From JACCZR01 sp035296565 (GTDB taxonomy: Bacteria > Actinomycetota > Thermoleophilia > Solirubrobacterales > Thermoleophilaceae), in contig DATHAQ010000041.1 in NCBI GenBank assembly GCA_035296565.1, positions 124,001 to 188,000 of the forward strand: a stretch of 64,000 bases of DNA, written 5' to 3'. The notes below the pieces were generated by a model that saw nothing but the letters and a program-made list of their open reading frames with translations, was not told where the DNA came from and searched no databases. Every line of letters starts with the position of its first letter. Within the stretch, counting starts at the first letter, position 1. Positions 15,687-24,206 of the stretch are shown here, piece after piece. Made by a program: the position numbers and the translations under genes.

Positions 15687-16508
15687 GTGCGCTCGGCCGT
15701 GGTCGGACACGTGGAGTGGATCGAGTTCGCGCGCGTCGAGCGCATGCCGGCGCCCGGCGAGATCGTCCACGCCTGGGAGACCTGGGAGGAGCCGGGCGGG
15801 GGCGGAGCCGTCAGCGCGGTGCAGCTGGCCAAGCTCGGCGACGGGGCCGACTTCTTCTGCGCGCTGGGCGACGACGAGCTCGGCCATCGCGCCCACGACG
15901 AGCTCACCCGCCAGGGCGTGCGCGTCCACGCCGCGTGGCGGCCGGAGCCGCAGCGCCGAGGGTTCGTGCACGTCGACAGGGCGGCAGAGCGCACCATCAC
16001 CGTGATCGGTGACCGCCTCGGACCCCTCGGAGAGGACGGCCTGCCCTGGGAGCTGCTGGACGAGGTCGAGGCCGTCTACTTCACGGCAGGCGACGCTGCT
16101 GCCGCGCGGCAGGCCCGGCGGGCCGGGACCATGGTGGCCACCCCGCGCGGGTTGGAGACGCTCGTGGCCGCGGGCGTCGAGCTGGACGCGCTGGTGGCCA
16201 GCGGCAAGGACGAGGGCGAGCGCTACGGCGGCGAGCTCGACCCGCCACCGCGCGTGGTGGTGCGCACGGCGGGCGCCGCGGGGGGCGAGTGGACCGCGCA
16301 AGACGGCGCGACCGGGCGCTATCCCGCAGCGCCGCTGCCGGGTGAGCCCGCCGACGCCTACGGCGCGGGCGACAGCTTCGCGGCGGGGCTGAGCTTGGGC
16401 CTGGGCGAGGGCCGCCCGCTCGAGGAGGCGCTGGCGCTCGGGGCGCGCTGCGGCGCCGCGGCGCTCTGCGGCCGTGGGTGCTTCGCGGGTCAGCTGCGGC
16501 GGGGTTAA
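15687..16508 (+). CDS. PfkB/ribokinase-family sugar or nucleoside kinase
   Basis: 273 residues. The family's C-terminal signature with the catalytic base is DAYGAGDSFAAGLSLGL near residues 225-241. The N-terminal GGGG site is EPGGGGAVSAVQLAKLG. The middle region lacks a lid insert typical of the larger fructokinases, so the chain is compact. Substrate is not predictable. The GTG start is at 15687, divergent from arfB, and the gene ends 9 bases before the secreted glycosidase-like gene, so the two may be cotranscribed. Confidence 0.84.
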   Translation: MRSAVVGHVEWIEFARVERMPAPGEIVHAWETWEEPGGGGAVSAVQLAKLGDGADFFCALGDDELGHRAHDELTRQGVRVHAAWRPEPQRRGFVHVDRAAERTITVIGDRLGPLGEDGLPWELLDEVEAVYFTAGDAAAARQARRAGTMVATPRGLETLVAAGVELDALVASGKDEGERYGGELDPPPRVVVRTAGAAGGEWTAQDGATGRYPAAPLPGEPADAYGAGDSFAAGLSLGLGEGRPLEEALALGARCGAAALCGRGCFAGQLRRG

Positions 16509-16517
16509 GCTCGCCTC

Positions 16518-17981
16518 GTGAAGGCGGTGGTGGCGGTGCTGGCGGCGACGGCGTTCGTCCTCTGCGCCTCGCCGGCCGCCGCGCAGTCGGACGCGAGCCC
16601 GCCCTCCTGCGTGGGCGATACCGAGGCCGGCTCGGTGCCGCAGATCCCGGGCGGCCAACGGCTTCGCTTCGGCGTCACGCCCGGGGTGGAGACTGGACAG
16701 ATCGGCACGGCGCCGGCCGCGGCCGTCCCCGAGGACCGGCCGCGGCACGACGCTGCGCTGGCCGAGCTGCGCCCGCGCAGCGGGCCCTTCGTACTGCGGC
16801 TCAACCGTTTCTTCTGGTCGGACCGCGAGGCGGGCTTCAACCGCTTCCTCGCCCTCGCGCACCGCTACACCAGCGCGGGCTACGGCGTGGAGCTGCAGGT
16901 CCGCTACCACCCCGACTCCGCCCAGGAAGGCGACATCGCGGCGTGGACGGCCCACGTTCGCGAGGTGGTGCGGCGCTTCGGGGCGATCCGCGGTGTGGTG
17001 GCGCTGCAGATCGCCAACGAGGTCAACATCGCGTTCTCGCGCGACTCCTCGGACGGCGCCTACCGCGGCGCCCGCGAGGCGCTGGTGCAGGGCGTGATCG
17101 CGGCGAAGGACGAGGCCCGCAGGCGCGGGCTTCGCGGTCTCGAGATTGGCTTCAACTGGGCCTATCGCCTGGACCCGGCCACCGAGACCAGCTTCTGGTC
17201 GGCCCTACGCGACCGCGGCGGGGCGGCCTTCGCGCGCTCGCTGGACTGGATCGGGTTGGACGCCTACCCGGGGACGATCTTCCCGCCCGCCGAGCCCGAC
17301 CTGGATGGCTACCGCGACGGGATGGTCAACGCTATGAGCGCGATCCGCTGCTACGCGAAGCTGCCGGGCATCCCGCGCTCGGTGCCGGTGAAGGTGGAGG
17401 AGAACGGCTGGCCGACGTTTCTCGGCCGCAGCTACGCGACCCAGGCGGCCGTCCTGGAGCGCATGGTGCGCGCGGTGCACGACTTTCGCGCCACCTACGG
17501 CGTGACCGACTACCGCTGGTTCAACCTGCGCGACTCCGACACGGCCTCGCAGCAGATCTTTCAGCGAGCCGGCCTGATCGAGAGCGACTACGACCGCAAG
17601 CCCGCCTTCGGGGTCTACGAGCGCCTGGTCGAGCGCCTGAGCATCCGCGGCGGCCTATCCGGCGCGCGTCCGCGGCTGAGCTTGAGGGCGCGCTACCGGC
17701 GGGGCCGCTGGCGCGGGCGCAGCTGTGCGCGTGGCCCGGTCCGGGCCACCGTGACCGGTGCCGACCGCCGCCTGGCGCGGCGCGCCGACTTTCGCCGCGG
17801 CCGCCGCCGCGTGGCCCGTGACACCCGCCCGCCACTGAGCCGGATCATCGACCGCAGGCGTCATCGAGGGCGCAGCCACCGCCACGCGGTGGTGGCCAAG
17901 GTACGGCTCGCCGACGGTGGCCTCGTGCGCCTGCGGCGTGTCTACCGCGTCTGTGCCGCTCGGGTTAGGGTGCGCCCATGA
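16518..17981 (+). CDS. Secreted TIM-barrel glycosidase-like protein with basic C-terminal domain
   Basis: 487 residues. A signal peptide (AVVAVLAATAFVLCASPAAA) is followed by a (beta/alpha)8-like region. QIANEVNIAF has the Asn-Glu pattern of a clan-A acid/base, and VKVEENGWPTF has a likely nucleophile Glu; DYRWFNLRDSDT follows, as in GH39/GH5-like proteins. The last about 120 residues are a basic domain (RYRRGRWRGRSCARGPVRA), perhaps a wall- or glycan-binding module. GTG start. The stop overlaps the ATG of the SDR gene (ATGA), which suggests cotranscription with a metabolic enzyme. Confidence 0.7.
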   Translation: MKAVVAVLAATAFVLCASPAAAQSDASPPSCVGDTEAGSVPQIPGGQRLRFGVTPGVETGQIGTAPAAAVPEDRPRHDAALAELRPRSGPFVLRLNRFFWSDREAGFNRFLALAHRYTSAGYGVELQVRYHPDSAQEGDIAAWTAHVREVVRRFGAIRGVVALQIANEVNIAFSRDSSDGAYRGAREALVQGVIAAKDEARRRGLRGLEIGFNWAYRLDPATETSFWSALRDRGGAAFARSLDWIGLDAYPGTIFPPAEPDLDGYRDGMVNAMSAIRCYAKLPGIPRSVPVKVEENGWPTFLGRSYATQAAVLERMVRAVHDFRATYGVTDYRWFNLRDSDTASQQIFQRAGLIESDYDRKPAFGVYERLVERLSIRGGLSGARPRLSLRARYRRGRWRGRSCARGPVRATVTGADRRLARRADFRRGRRRVARDTRPPLSRIIDRRRHRGRSHRHAVVAKVRLADGGLVRLRRVYRVCAARVRVRP

Positions 17982-18862
17982 CTTCTCTGGCCGGGCAGAA
18001 GATCCTCATAACCGGAGCGGCGCGCGGGATCGGCGCCGAGAGCGCGCGGCGGCTGGCCGCGAGGGGCGCGCAGCTCGCGCTGGTCGGCCTGGAGCCCGAG
18101 GAGCTCGAGCGGGTCGCGACCCAGTGCGGCGGGGGCTCGTTCGCCATCGAGGCCGATGTGACCGACCGCAAGGGACTGGAGCAGGCGGTCGAGGAGGCAG
18201 TCGAGCGCCTCGGGGGCATCGACTGCGTGGTGGCCAACGCCGGCGTGGCCTCGGCGGGCTTCGTGCGTAACATCGACCCCGACGCTTTCGAGCGGGTGAT
18301 CGAGGTCAACCTGCTCGGCGTATGGCGCACCGTGCGCGCGGCCCTCCCTCACGTGCTGCGCAGCCGCGGCTACGTGCTGGTGATCGCCTCCTCCGCCGCG
18401 GCGCTGCACGGCCCGGGGATGGCGCCCTACGCGGCCAGCAAGGCGGGCGCCGAGGCGTTCGCCAACTCGCTGCGCTCCGAGCTGCGTCACCACGGCGTCG
18501 ACGTGGGGGTGGGCTACCTGCTCTGGATCGGGACCGACATGGTGGCCGGGGTCGACGCCCACCCGGCCATGGCCGGCTTCCGGGCCAAGCTGCCGGGGCC
18601 ATTCAAGACCACCCACCCGGTCTCCAAGGCCGGCGATGCGGTCGTCGACGGCATCGAGAATCGCCGGCGCTGGGTCACGGTGCCGCAGTGGCTGCGGGGA
18701 CTGCTCGTCCTCCGCGGGGCGATTGGGCCACTGTTGGAGGCGGGCTCCCGCAAGGAGACGCAGGAGCTCGACGAGCTCATGGAGCGCAACGTGACCGAGC
18801 GTGGGGCCGAGGAGGCTTCGGCCCTGGTGGGCGCCGGCGGAGCGGCCGACCGGTCGCGGTGA
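17978..18862 (+). CDS. Short-chain dehydrogenase/reductase
   Basis: 294 residues of classical SDR. The NAD(P) site TGAARGIG is at residues about 13-20, NAGVAS follows strand 4, and the catalytic Ser-Tyr-Lys reads IASSAAALHG...YAASKAG. The C-terminal extension after residue 230 is longer than usual (KTTHPVSKAGDAV...). Cofactor preference is uncertain. Substrate could be a lipid or sugar. It is directly coupled to the upstream glycosidase gene by an ATGA overlap and lies 30 bases before the diiron ferritin-like gene. Confidence 0.87.
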   Translation: MTSLAGQKILITGAARGIGAESARRLAARGAQLALVGLEPEELERVATQCGGGSFAIEADVTDRKGLEQAVEEAVERLGGIDCVVANAGVASAGFVRNIDPDAFERVIEVNLLGVWRTVRAALPHVLRSRGYVLVIASSAAALHGPGMAPYAASKAGAEAFANSLRSELRHHGVDVGVGYLLWIGTDMVAGVDAHPAMAGFRAKLPGPFKTTHPVSKAGDAVVDGIENRRRWVTVPQWLRGLLVLRGAIGPLLEAGSRKETQELDELMERNVTERGAEEASALVGAGGAADRSR

Positions 18863-18892
18863 TCTGAGAGGCCCCTACCCAAGAAGAGCACG

Positions 18893-19852
18893 ATGGCGCC
18901 GAAGCCCGTAATCGACTTCGACCTCGACCGCTACCTGCGGGCCTCCGAGAAGCTCGACCTCTCCGAGCTCAGCTGGGAGGACATTCCAAAGCACCCCCTC
19001 GCCGACGGCGACGTGATGTCCATGCACTACATGCTGGACATCGAGACCCACACGGTGATCTACCTGCGCGACCTCCTGGCCACGCGGGCCGCGAACGATC
19101 CCCAGATCACCGCCTTCCTGGCCTGCTGGGCGTACGAGGAGCTGTGGCATGGCGAGGCCTTCTCGGACTTCCTGCGCGCCTACGGCATCGAGGTGCCGGC
19201 CGAGCCGAAGTTTCCCGACGGCTCGACACCGATGCCCACCAGGGCCAAGCGCACCCACGGCCTGCGCGGCGACCTCGGCGTGGGGCAGCAGCTGCACCTG
19301 GTGCCCACCATGGTCGGGTCGGCGCTCTTCCGGGACTTCATCGGCCTGCACATGACCTGGGGAGCGATCAACGAGCTCACCACGCTCACCGGCTATCACG
19401 CCTTGATCCGCCGCTCCGAGCACCCCGTGCTCGAGCAGATGCTGCGTCGGGTGATCCAGGACGAGCGCCGCCACTTCGCCTTCTACCGCGCCCAGGGCCG
19501 CGCCCGGCTCGAGGCGGCGCCGCGGCGCACGCGGCGGCTGGTGCGCCGGGTCTTCGAGAACTTCTGGACGCCGGTGGGGGCGGGCGTCAAGAGCGCCGAG
19601 GAGGTGGACTCGCTGCTGCTCTACCTGTTCGGCTACGACCAGCGCGGACGCGAGATGCTGCGAGAGATCGACGAGACGGTGTCGGAGATTCCGGGCCTCG
19701 AGGGCCTGCGCCTACTCGAGCGCGAACTCGACCGCGCGCAGGAGCGCGCGGCGGCCCGGCCCGGCTGGGCTGGCGTCGTGCCGGCGCCGCCCGTCGATCC
19801 GCAGCTGCGGGGCGCCGCGAGCGAAGCCTGGCGCCCGGTCCCCTCCGCCTAG
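18893..19852 (+). CDS. Ferritin-like diiron protein, acyl-ACP desaturase-like
   Basis: 319 residues of helical ferritin-like fold. Two iron-binding motifs are visible: EELWHGEAFSDF (ExxH with EE just before) near residue 83 and DERRHFAFY near 190, which together give the diiron pair of the acyl-ACP desaturase family. The length fits that family (about 300-340). Expected reaction is O2-dependent desaturation or a related oxidation of a lipid-linked substrate. Electron donors such as a ferredoxin would be required; the nearest in the window is at 10.1 kb. The N-terminal segment IDFDLDRYLRASEKLDLSEL is typical of this subgroup. Confidence 0.78.
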   Translation: MAPKPVIDFDLDRYLRASEKLDLSELSWEDIPKHPLADGDVMSMHYMLDIETHTVIYLRDLLATRAANDPQITAFLACWAYEELWHGEAFSDFLRAYGIEVPAEPKFPDGSTPMPTRAKRTHGLRGDLGVGQQLHLVPTMVGSALFRDFIGLHMTWGAINELTTLTGYHALIRRSEHPVLEQMLRRVIQDERRHFAFYRAQGRARLEAAPRRTRRLVRRVFENFWTPVGAGVKSAEEVDSLLLYLFGYDQRGREMLREIDETVSEIPGLEGLRLLERELDRAQERAAARPGWAGVVPAPPVDPQLRGAASEAWRPVPSA

Positions 19853-20550
19853 CTCTCGGCCTTCTGCTTGTCCTCCTGCTCGTCCTCCTGCTCGTCCTCG
19901 CCGTCCTCGTCGTCTGAGCCCTCGCTGTCGCTCGAGTTCACCGTCGAGCTCTTCTCCGACAGGTCCTGCTCGCCGGCGCCGGCGGGGGTGTTGGGGTCGG
20001 TGGGTCCGCCGGGGATCGGCTCGTTCTTGTACTCCTCGGGGTCGTCCACCGCCTCGCCGGCCACTTCCACGGTGCCGTCCTCGCGGTGGCGCACGTCCGA
20101 GGGGCCGAGCTCGGAGGTCGCCGCCTCGTCATAGGAGCTCTGGTGCTCGGGGCCGCCGAAGGTCTCGTACTTGGCCTTGCCCGTCGGCCATTCGGAGAGG
20201 TCCTGGGGCGGGTCGCCCTCGAGAGCCTCGACCTCGGCCTTGGCGTCGTCCTTCTCCTGCTCGATGTCCGTCTTGTCGGAGTCGCCGTCGCCGTCGTCCT
20301 CGCCCTCGGAAGAGCCCTCCGCGTCGGAAGAGCCCTCCGCATCGGAAGAGCCCTCCGCGTCGGAAGCGCCCTCCGCGTCGGAAGAGCCCTCGGTCTCGCT
20401 GCGCTCTTCGTCCTCGCGGGTCTCCTGCTCGGCGGGGGAGTCGGCGCCGCCCTGCTCCTCGGCCTTCTCCGGCGAGCCGGCGCCCACGTCCATGTCCTGC
20501 GGCTGGTCCTGGCGCTCCTCGGTGCGCTCTGTTGTGCCCTCTTCCTGCAT
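19849..20550 (-). CDS. Highly acidic repeat protein, unknown function
   Basis: 233 residues dominated by Glu, Asp, Ser and Gly. Five DNA units of 18 bp encode the tandem repeat SSDAEG/ASDAEG (about residues 50-80). The middle (SEWPTGKAKYETFGGPEHQSSYDEAA) is the only part that looks conserved-like and globular; GTVEVAGEAVDDPEEYKNEP follows. No signal peptide or membrane segment is present. Overall charge is very negative, which suggests a disordered protein, perhaps a stress or nucleic-acid-mimic protein. It overlaps the diiron gene's end by 4 bases, convergently. Confidence 0.7.
   Translation of the reverse strand: MQEEGTTERTEERQDQPQDMDVGAGSPEKAEEQGGADSPAEQETREDEERSETEGSSDAEGASDAEGSSDAEGSSDAEGSSEGEDDGDGDSDKTDIEQEKDDAKAEVEALEGDPPQDLSEWPTGKAKYETFGGPEHQSSYDEAATSELGPSDVRHREDGTVEVAGEAVDDPEEYKNEPIPGGPTDPNTPAGAGEQDLSEKSSTVNSSDSEGSDDEDGEDEQEDEQEDKQKAES
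20309..20398 (-). repeat. 18-bp tandem repeat, five units
   Basis: Five adjacent 18-base units at 20309, 20327, 20345, 20363 and 20381, each GAAGAGCCCTCCGCGTCG or close to it on the plus strand; the period keeps frame and encodes the acidic (S/A)SDAEG repeats. Confidence 0.9.
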
Positions 20551-20622
20551 CTTCGTCTCCCTCTGCTTTAGCCCTGCGTGTGCCGTACCCTAAAGCGCCG
20601 GGCCTCATGCCACCATTGGTCC

Positions 20623-20901
20623 GTGGCCTCTCGCGACGCGCGCATGGTGGCTCTCGGCTATGGGAAGTTCGTACGCGCCGACCGGGTGTTCGCGCTCGTC
20701 CCGCTGGACGCCGAGGAGCGCGGCGACGGCCGGCGCACCTACGTGCACGTGGAGGGCCTGGCCGAGCCCCTGGTGGCCTCGCGCTCCGAGCGCGCGATCA
20801 TGGCCGACGTGGAGGCCGCGCTGGCCGAGGCCGCGGGCGTGCCGCGTCGTCGCGGCCGGCGCGGAACGGCACCCGGCCAGGAGACCCTCAGCATCGGCTG
20901 A
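20623..20901 (+). CDS. Small RemA/DUF370-like protein
   Basis: 92 residues. The segment LGYGKFVRADRVFALVPL resembles the start of RemA/DUF370 DNA-binding proteins (N-terminal GxG, then RVxAxV), and ERAIMADVEAALAEAAG is a helical tail. The match is partial, so the name is tentative. The GTG at 20623 and the ATG at 20644 are both possible starts; neither has a clear ribosome site. It is transcribed alone, converging on the pnt operon. By family it would be a small regulator. Confidence 0.5.
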   Translation: MASRDARMVALGYGKFVRADRVFALVPLDAEERGDGRRTYVHVEGLAEPLVASRSERAIMADVEAALAEAAGVPRRRGRRGTAPGQETLSIG

Positions 20902-20955
20902 GGGCCTGGGCGGCAGGAGGCTCCCGGGGCCCTTGCAGGCGCCGGAGCGTTGGTC

Positions 20956-22329
20956 CTACAGCTCCTGCACCTCGCCGGTGACCTTCGCCACCGACTCCTT
21001 CGCGTCGCCGAACAGCAGGGCGGTGTTCTCGTTGTAGAAGAGCGGGTTGTCGATCCCCGCGAAGCCGGCGCTCATGCTGCGCTTGAGGATGATCACCTGG
21101 CCGCAGCGCTGCACGTCGATGATCGGCATGCCGGCCTCGGGGTTAACGGTGTCGTTGGCCCCGATCACCAGGGCGACGTCGATCTGCGGCAGCTCGGGGT
21201 TGATGTCGTCCATCTCCTTGAGCTGCTCGTAGGGCACGTCGGCCTCGGCGAGCAGGACGTTCATGTGGCCCGGCATGCGGCCGGCGACCGGGTGGATCGC
21301 ATAGACGACCTCCACGCCGCGCTTCTCGAGCTCGGCGGCCATCTCGCGCACGGCGTGCTGGGCCTGCGCGACGGCCATTCCGTAGCCCGGTGTCACCACC
21401 ACGCGCCGGGCATAGGCGAGCTGGATGGCGGCGTCAGAGGCGTCGGTGGAGCGCACGGGCCGGCCGTCCTCGCCGCTGCCGCTGGTCAGGTCCACGCCGC
21501 CAAAGCCGCCGGCCACGATCGCGGGGATCGAGCGGCTCATCGCCTCGGCCATCAGGTTGGTGAGGATCGAGCCCGACGCGCCGACGAGGATGCCGCCCAC
21601 GATCAGCGCGGTGTTGTCGAGCGCAATGCCCGCCGCCGCGGCCGAGAGCCCGGTGAAGGCGTTGAGCAGCGAGATGACCACCGGCATGTCGGCGCCGCCG
21701 ATGGGCAGCACGAACATGTTGCCGAGCAGCGCCGCGGCGACCAGGATCACGAGGAACAGCAGCTCGGCCTCCGAGCCGGCGGCGATCGCCACCGCGCAGG
21801 CGATCGCGATGAGCAGCAGCGCGCCGTTGACGAACTGCTGGCCCGGCAGCTGGATCGGCCGACCCGGGAGGATCTCCTGCAGCTTGCCGAAGGCGATGTT
21901 CGAGCCCCAGAAGGAGATCGAGCCGATGATCGCGGCGAAGAGGATGGGGACGCCCTCCTCCAGCGGCAGGTCGCCGCCCGACTTGCGGAACTCCGCCCAG
22001 GCGATGAGCGCCACCGCGCCGCCGCCGACACCGTTGAACAGCGCCACCATCTGCGGCATCTGGGTCATCTGCACCGAGCGGGCGGCGGGGACACCGATAG
22101 CCGTGCCGATGGCCACGCCCACGGCGATCAACCCGTAGTCGCCGACCTCGGGGATGAGCAGGGTCGCGATGACCGCCACCGCCATTCCCACCGCCGCGGT
22201 GACGTTGCCGCGCCGCGCGGTCTTGGGGCTGGTGACCCCCCGCAGTCCGAGGATGAAGAGCGTGAAGGCCACGATGTACATGGCCTGGATGAAGTCGTCA
22301 TCCTGGAAGAAGCTGGTGGCGAGGGTCAC
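20956..22329 (-). CDS. pntB: NAD(P) transhydrogenase subunit beta (PntB)
   Basis: 457 residues. The first about 260 residues form the multi-helix membrane domain of the proton channel. The C-terminal NADP-binding domain starts at VTPGYGMAVAQAQHAVREM (GxGxAxxxA, dIII signature) and includes HPVAGRMPGHMNVLLAEA and the family-invariant KRSM...GFAGIDNPLF. With PntAA and PntAB it completes a proton-pumping enzyme that transfers hydride from NADH to NADP+. It is last in the operon, overlapping pntAB by 4 bases. Confidence 0.95.
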   Translation of the reverse strand: MTLATSFFQDDDFIQAMYIVAFTLFILGLRGVTSPKTARRGNVTAAVGMAVAVIATLLIPEVGDYGLIAVGVAIGTAIGVPAARSVQMTQMPQMVALFNGVGGGAVALIAWAEFRKSGGDLPLEEGVPILFAAIIGSISFWGSNIAFGKLQEILPGRPIQLPGQQFVNGALLLIAIACAVAIAAGSEAELLFLVILVAAALLGNMFVLPIGGADMPVVISLLNAFTGLSAAAAGIALDNTALIVGGILVGASGSILTNLMAEAMSRSIPAIVAGGFGGVDLTSGSGEDGRPVRSTDASDAAIQLAYARRVVVTPGYGMAVAQAQHAVREMAAELEKRGVEVVYAIHPVAGRMPGHMNVLLAEADVPYEQLKEMDDINPELPQIDVALVIGANDTVNPEAGMPIIDVQRCGQVIILKRSMSAGFAGIDNPLFYNENTALLFGDAKESVAKVTGEVQEL

Positions 22330-22628
22330 TCGTCGGCCTTCGCCTTGGGCTCGGGCTTCTTGCTGAACATCTCCAGCATCCGGTCGGTGACCAGGAAGCC
22401 GCCTACCACGTTGATCGTGCCGAACGCGATCGCGATGACCAGGATCAGCTTGTTGAACGCGCCGTCGACCTCACCGATCACGAGCAGGCCGCCCAGCAGC
22501 ACGATGCCGTGGATGGCGTTGGTGGCCGACATCAGCGGCGTGTGCAGCGTGTTGGGGATCTTCGAGATGACCTCGAAGCCCACGAACGCGCCCAGGACGA
22601 GGATCGCTATCTCGGTGACCAGGTCCAT
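22326..22628 (-). CDS. pntAB: NAD(P) transhydrogenase subunit alpha, membrane part (PntAB)
   Basis: 100 residues with three hydrophobic helices (LVTEIAILVLGAFVGFEVIS, AIHGIVLLGGLLVIG, GTINVVGGFLVTDRML), the separate small membrane subunit of split transhydrogenases as in Rhodospirillum and actinobacteria. It carries the SATNAIHGIV block of this subunit. Starts overlap the pntAA stop (ATGA-type) and its own stop overlaps the pntB ATG, so all three proteins are made from one message. Confidence 0.93.
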   Translation of the reverse strand: MDLVTEIAILVLGAFVGFEVISKIPNTLHTPLMSATNAIHGIVLLGGLLVIGEVDGAFNKLILVIAIAFGTINVVGGFLVTDRMLEMFSKKPEPKAKADE

Positions 22629-23749
22629 CAGGCCGCCGCCTTCTTCGCGCCCTCGTGGACGATCTCGCCGTCGCGGGTGATGCAGGCCCCGGCCAGGACC
22701 TCGTCCTCGAAGTCCAGCTTCAACTCGCCCTCCTCGATCATCAGCTCCAGCAGCGACTGGACGTTGCGGGAGTACAGCGCCGAGGCGTGGTCGGGCATCG
22801 TCGAGGGCAGGCCCAGCGGCCCGACGACCTTCACGTCGTGCCTGACCACGGTCTGCCCCGGCTCGGTCAGCTCGCAGTTGCCGCCCGTCTCGGCCGCGAT
22901 GTCCACGACCACCGAGCCCGGCTTCATCTTGCGCACGGCGTCCTCGATGATCAGCAACGGAGCGGGGCGGCCCGGGATGGCGGCGGTGGAGATCACCGCG
23001 TCCATGCCGCCGATGGCCTCGGCCAGCAGCTCGCGCTGCTTCTGCTGCTCCTCCTCGGTGAGGGCGCGGGCGTAGCCACCGGCGTCCTCGGCGTCCTCGA
23101 GGCCCATGTCCAGCTCCAGGAAGCGCGCGCCGAGCGACTCGATCTGCTCCTTGACCGCACTGCGCACGTCGAAGGCCTGCACCGAGGCGCCGAGGCGCCG
23201 CGAGGTGGCGATCGCCTGCAGGCCGGCCACGCCGGCGCCCAGCACGAGCACCTGGGCCGGGCGCACGGTGCCGGCGGCGGTGGTGAGCATGGGGAGGAAG
23301 CGCGGGAGCTCCTCGGCGGCGATCAGGGCGGCACGGTAGCCGGCCACGGTGGCCTGCGAGGAGAGAGCGTCCATCGACTGGGCGCGGGTGATCCGGGGGA
23401 TGGCCTCCATGGCGAAGGAGGTGACGCCGGCGTCGGCGAGGGCCTTCGAGGTGTCGCCGGCCGTGAGCGGCTGGAGGAAGCCGATCAGCACACCGCCCTC
23501 CTTCATTCGGCTGATCTCCTCGGCGGTGGGCGGGGCGACCTTGGCGACGACGTCGCCGGAGAAGCCGCCGTCCGCGGACACGCTCACGCCCGCCTCTTCG
23601 TAGGCGCCGTCAGGGTGGTGTGCCGCTTCCCCGGCACCCGACTCCACCGCCAGCTCGATGCCGGTGGGGGAGAGGCGCTTGGCTACTTCGGGGACGAGAG
23701 CGACCCTGCGCTCGCCCTCGGCGACTTCCTTGGGTACCGAGACCTTCAT
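22628..23749 (-). CDS. pntAA: NAD(P) transhydrogenase subunit alpha, NAD-binding part (PntAA)
   Basis: 373 residues. It begins KVSVPKEVAEGERRVALVPE, the alanine dehydrogenase/PntAA domain. The NAD-binding GAGVAGLQAIA motif is near residue 175, and RPAPLLIIEDAVRKMKPGSV is the family block following. It is the first gene of the operon; ATG at 23749 faces the PAS gene divergently. The soluble domain binds NADH at the cytoplasmic face and hands hydride to PntB. Confidence 0.94.
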   Translation of the reverse strand: MKVSVPKEVAEGERRVALVPEVAKRLSPTGIELAVESGAGEAAHHPDGAYEEAGVSVSADGGFSGDVVAKVAPPTAEEISRMKEGGVLIGFLQPLTAGDTSKALADAGVTSFAMEAIPRITRAQSMDALSSQATVAGYRAALIAAEELPRFLPMLTTAAGTVRPAQVLVLGAGVAGLQAIATSRRLGASVQAFDVRSAVKEQIESLGARFLELDMGLEDAEDAGGYARALTEEEQQKQRELLAEAIGGMDAVISTAAIPGRPAPLLIIEDAVRKMKPGSVVVDIAAETGGNCELTEPGQTVVRHDVKVVGPLGLPSTMPDHASALYSRNVQSLLELMIEEGELKLDFEDEVLAGACITRDGEIVHEGAKKAAA

Positions 23750-23801
23750 GCGAATCCGAAGCCGGGCAGGGTACTCGACAAAGCCCTAGAGTCAGGGATC
23801 G

Positions 23802-24206
23802 GTGGCGTCCTCGCAGCGACCGCTGGAATTGATCCTGGCCCGGAACATGCTCTCGAGCCTGTCCACGCCAGGGGTCTTGGTGACCTATGACGCGGACATC
23901 GTCTTCTACAACGAGGCCGCCGGGGCCCTGCTGGGACGGCGTTTCGAGGACATCGGGCCGGTCCCGGTGTCCGAGTGGATGGCGATCTTCGGTCCCCGCG
24001 ACGAGGGGGGCGAGCCGGTGCCCTTCGAGCGCCAGCCGCTCCTCGCGCCACTGCGGGCCGGGCGTCCTGCCCACGCCAGGGTGCTGATCGGCGCCGCAGA
24101 CGGCGCCAACCACCAGATCGAGGCCAGCGGTCTGCCGATCATCGGCAGCGACGGCTTCCAGGGCGCCCTGATCTTCTTCTGGCCCGTCGCCGAGGAGAAG
24201 GCGTGA
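23802..24206 (+). CDS. Stand-alone PAS domain protein
   Basis: 134 residues, one PAS domain: NMLSSLSTPGVLVTYDADIV is the first strand and helix, FYNEAAGALLGRRF follows, and GSDGFQGALIFFWPV closes the sheet. No output domain is attached, so it would signal through partners. GTG start at 23802. Its stop overlaps the next gene's GTG (GTGA), so it is translated with the metallo-beta-lactamase-fold protein, which may be its output. Confidence 0.8.
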   Translation: MASSQRPLELILARNMLSSLSTPGVLVTYDADIVFYNEAAGALLGRRFEDIGPVPVSEWMAIFGPRDEGGEPVPFERQPLLAPLRAGRPAHARVLIGAADGANHQIEASGLPIIGSDGFQGALIFFWPVAEEKA

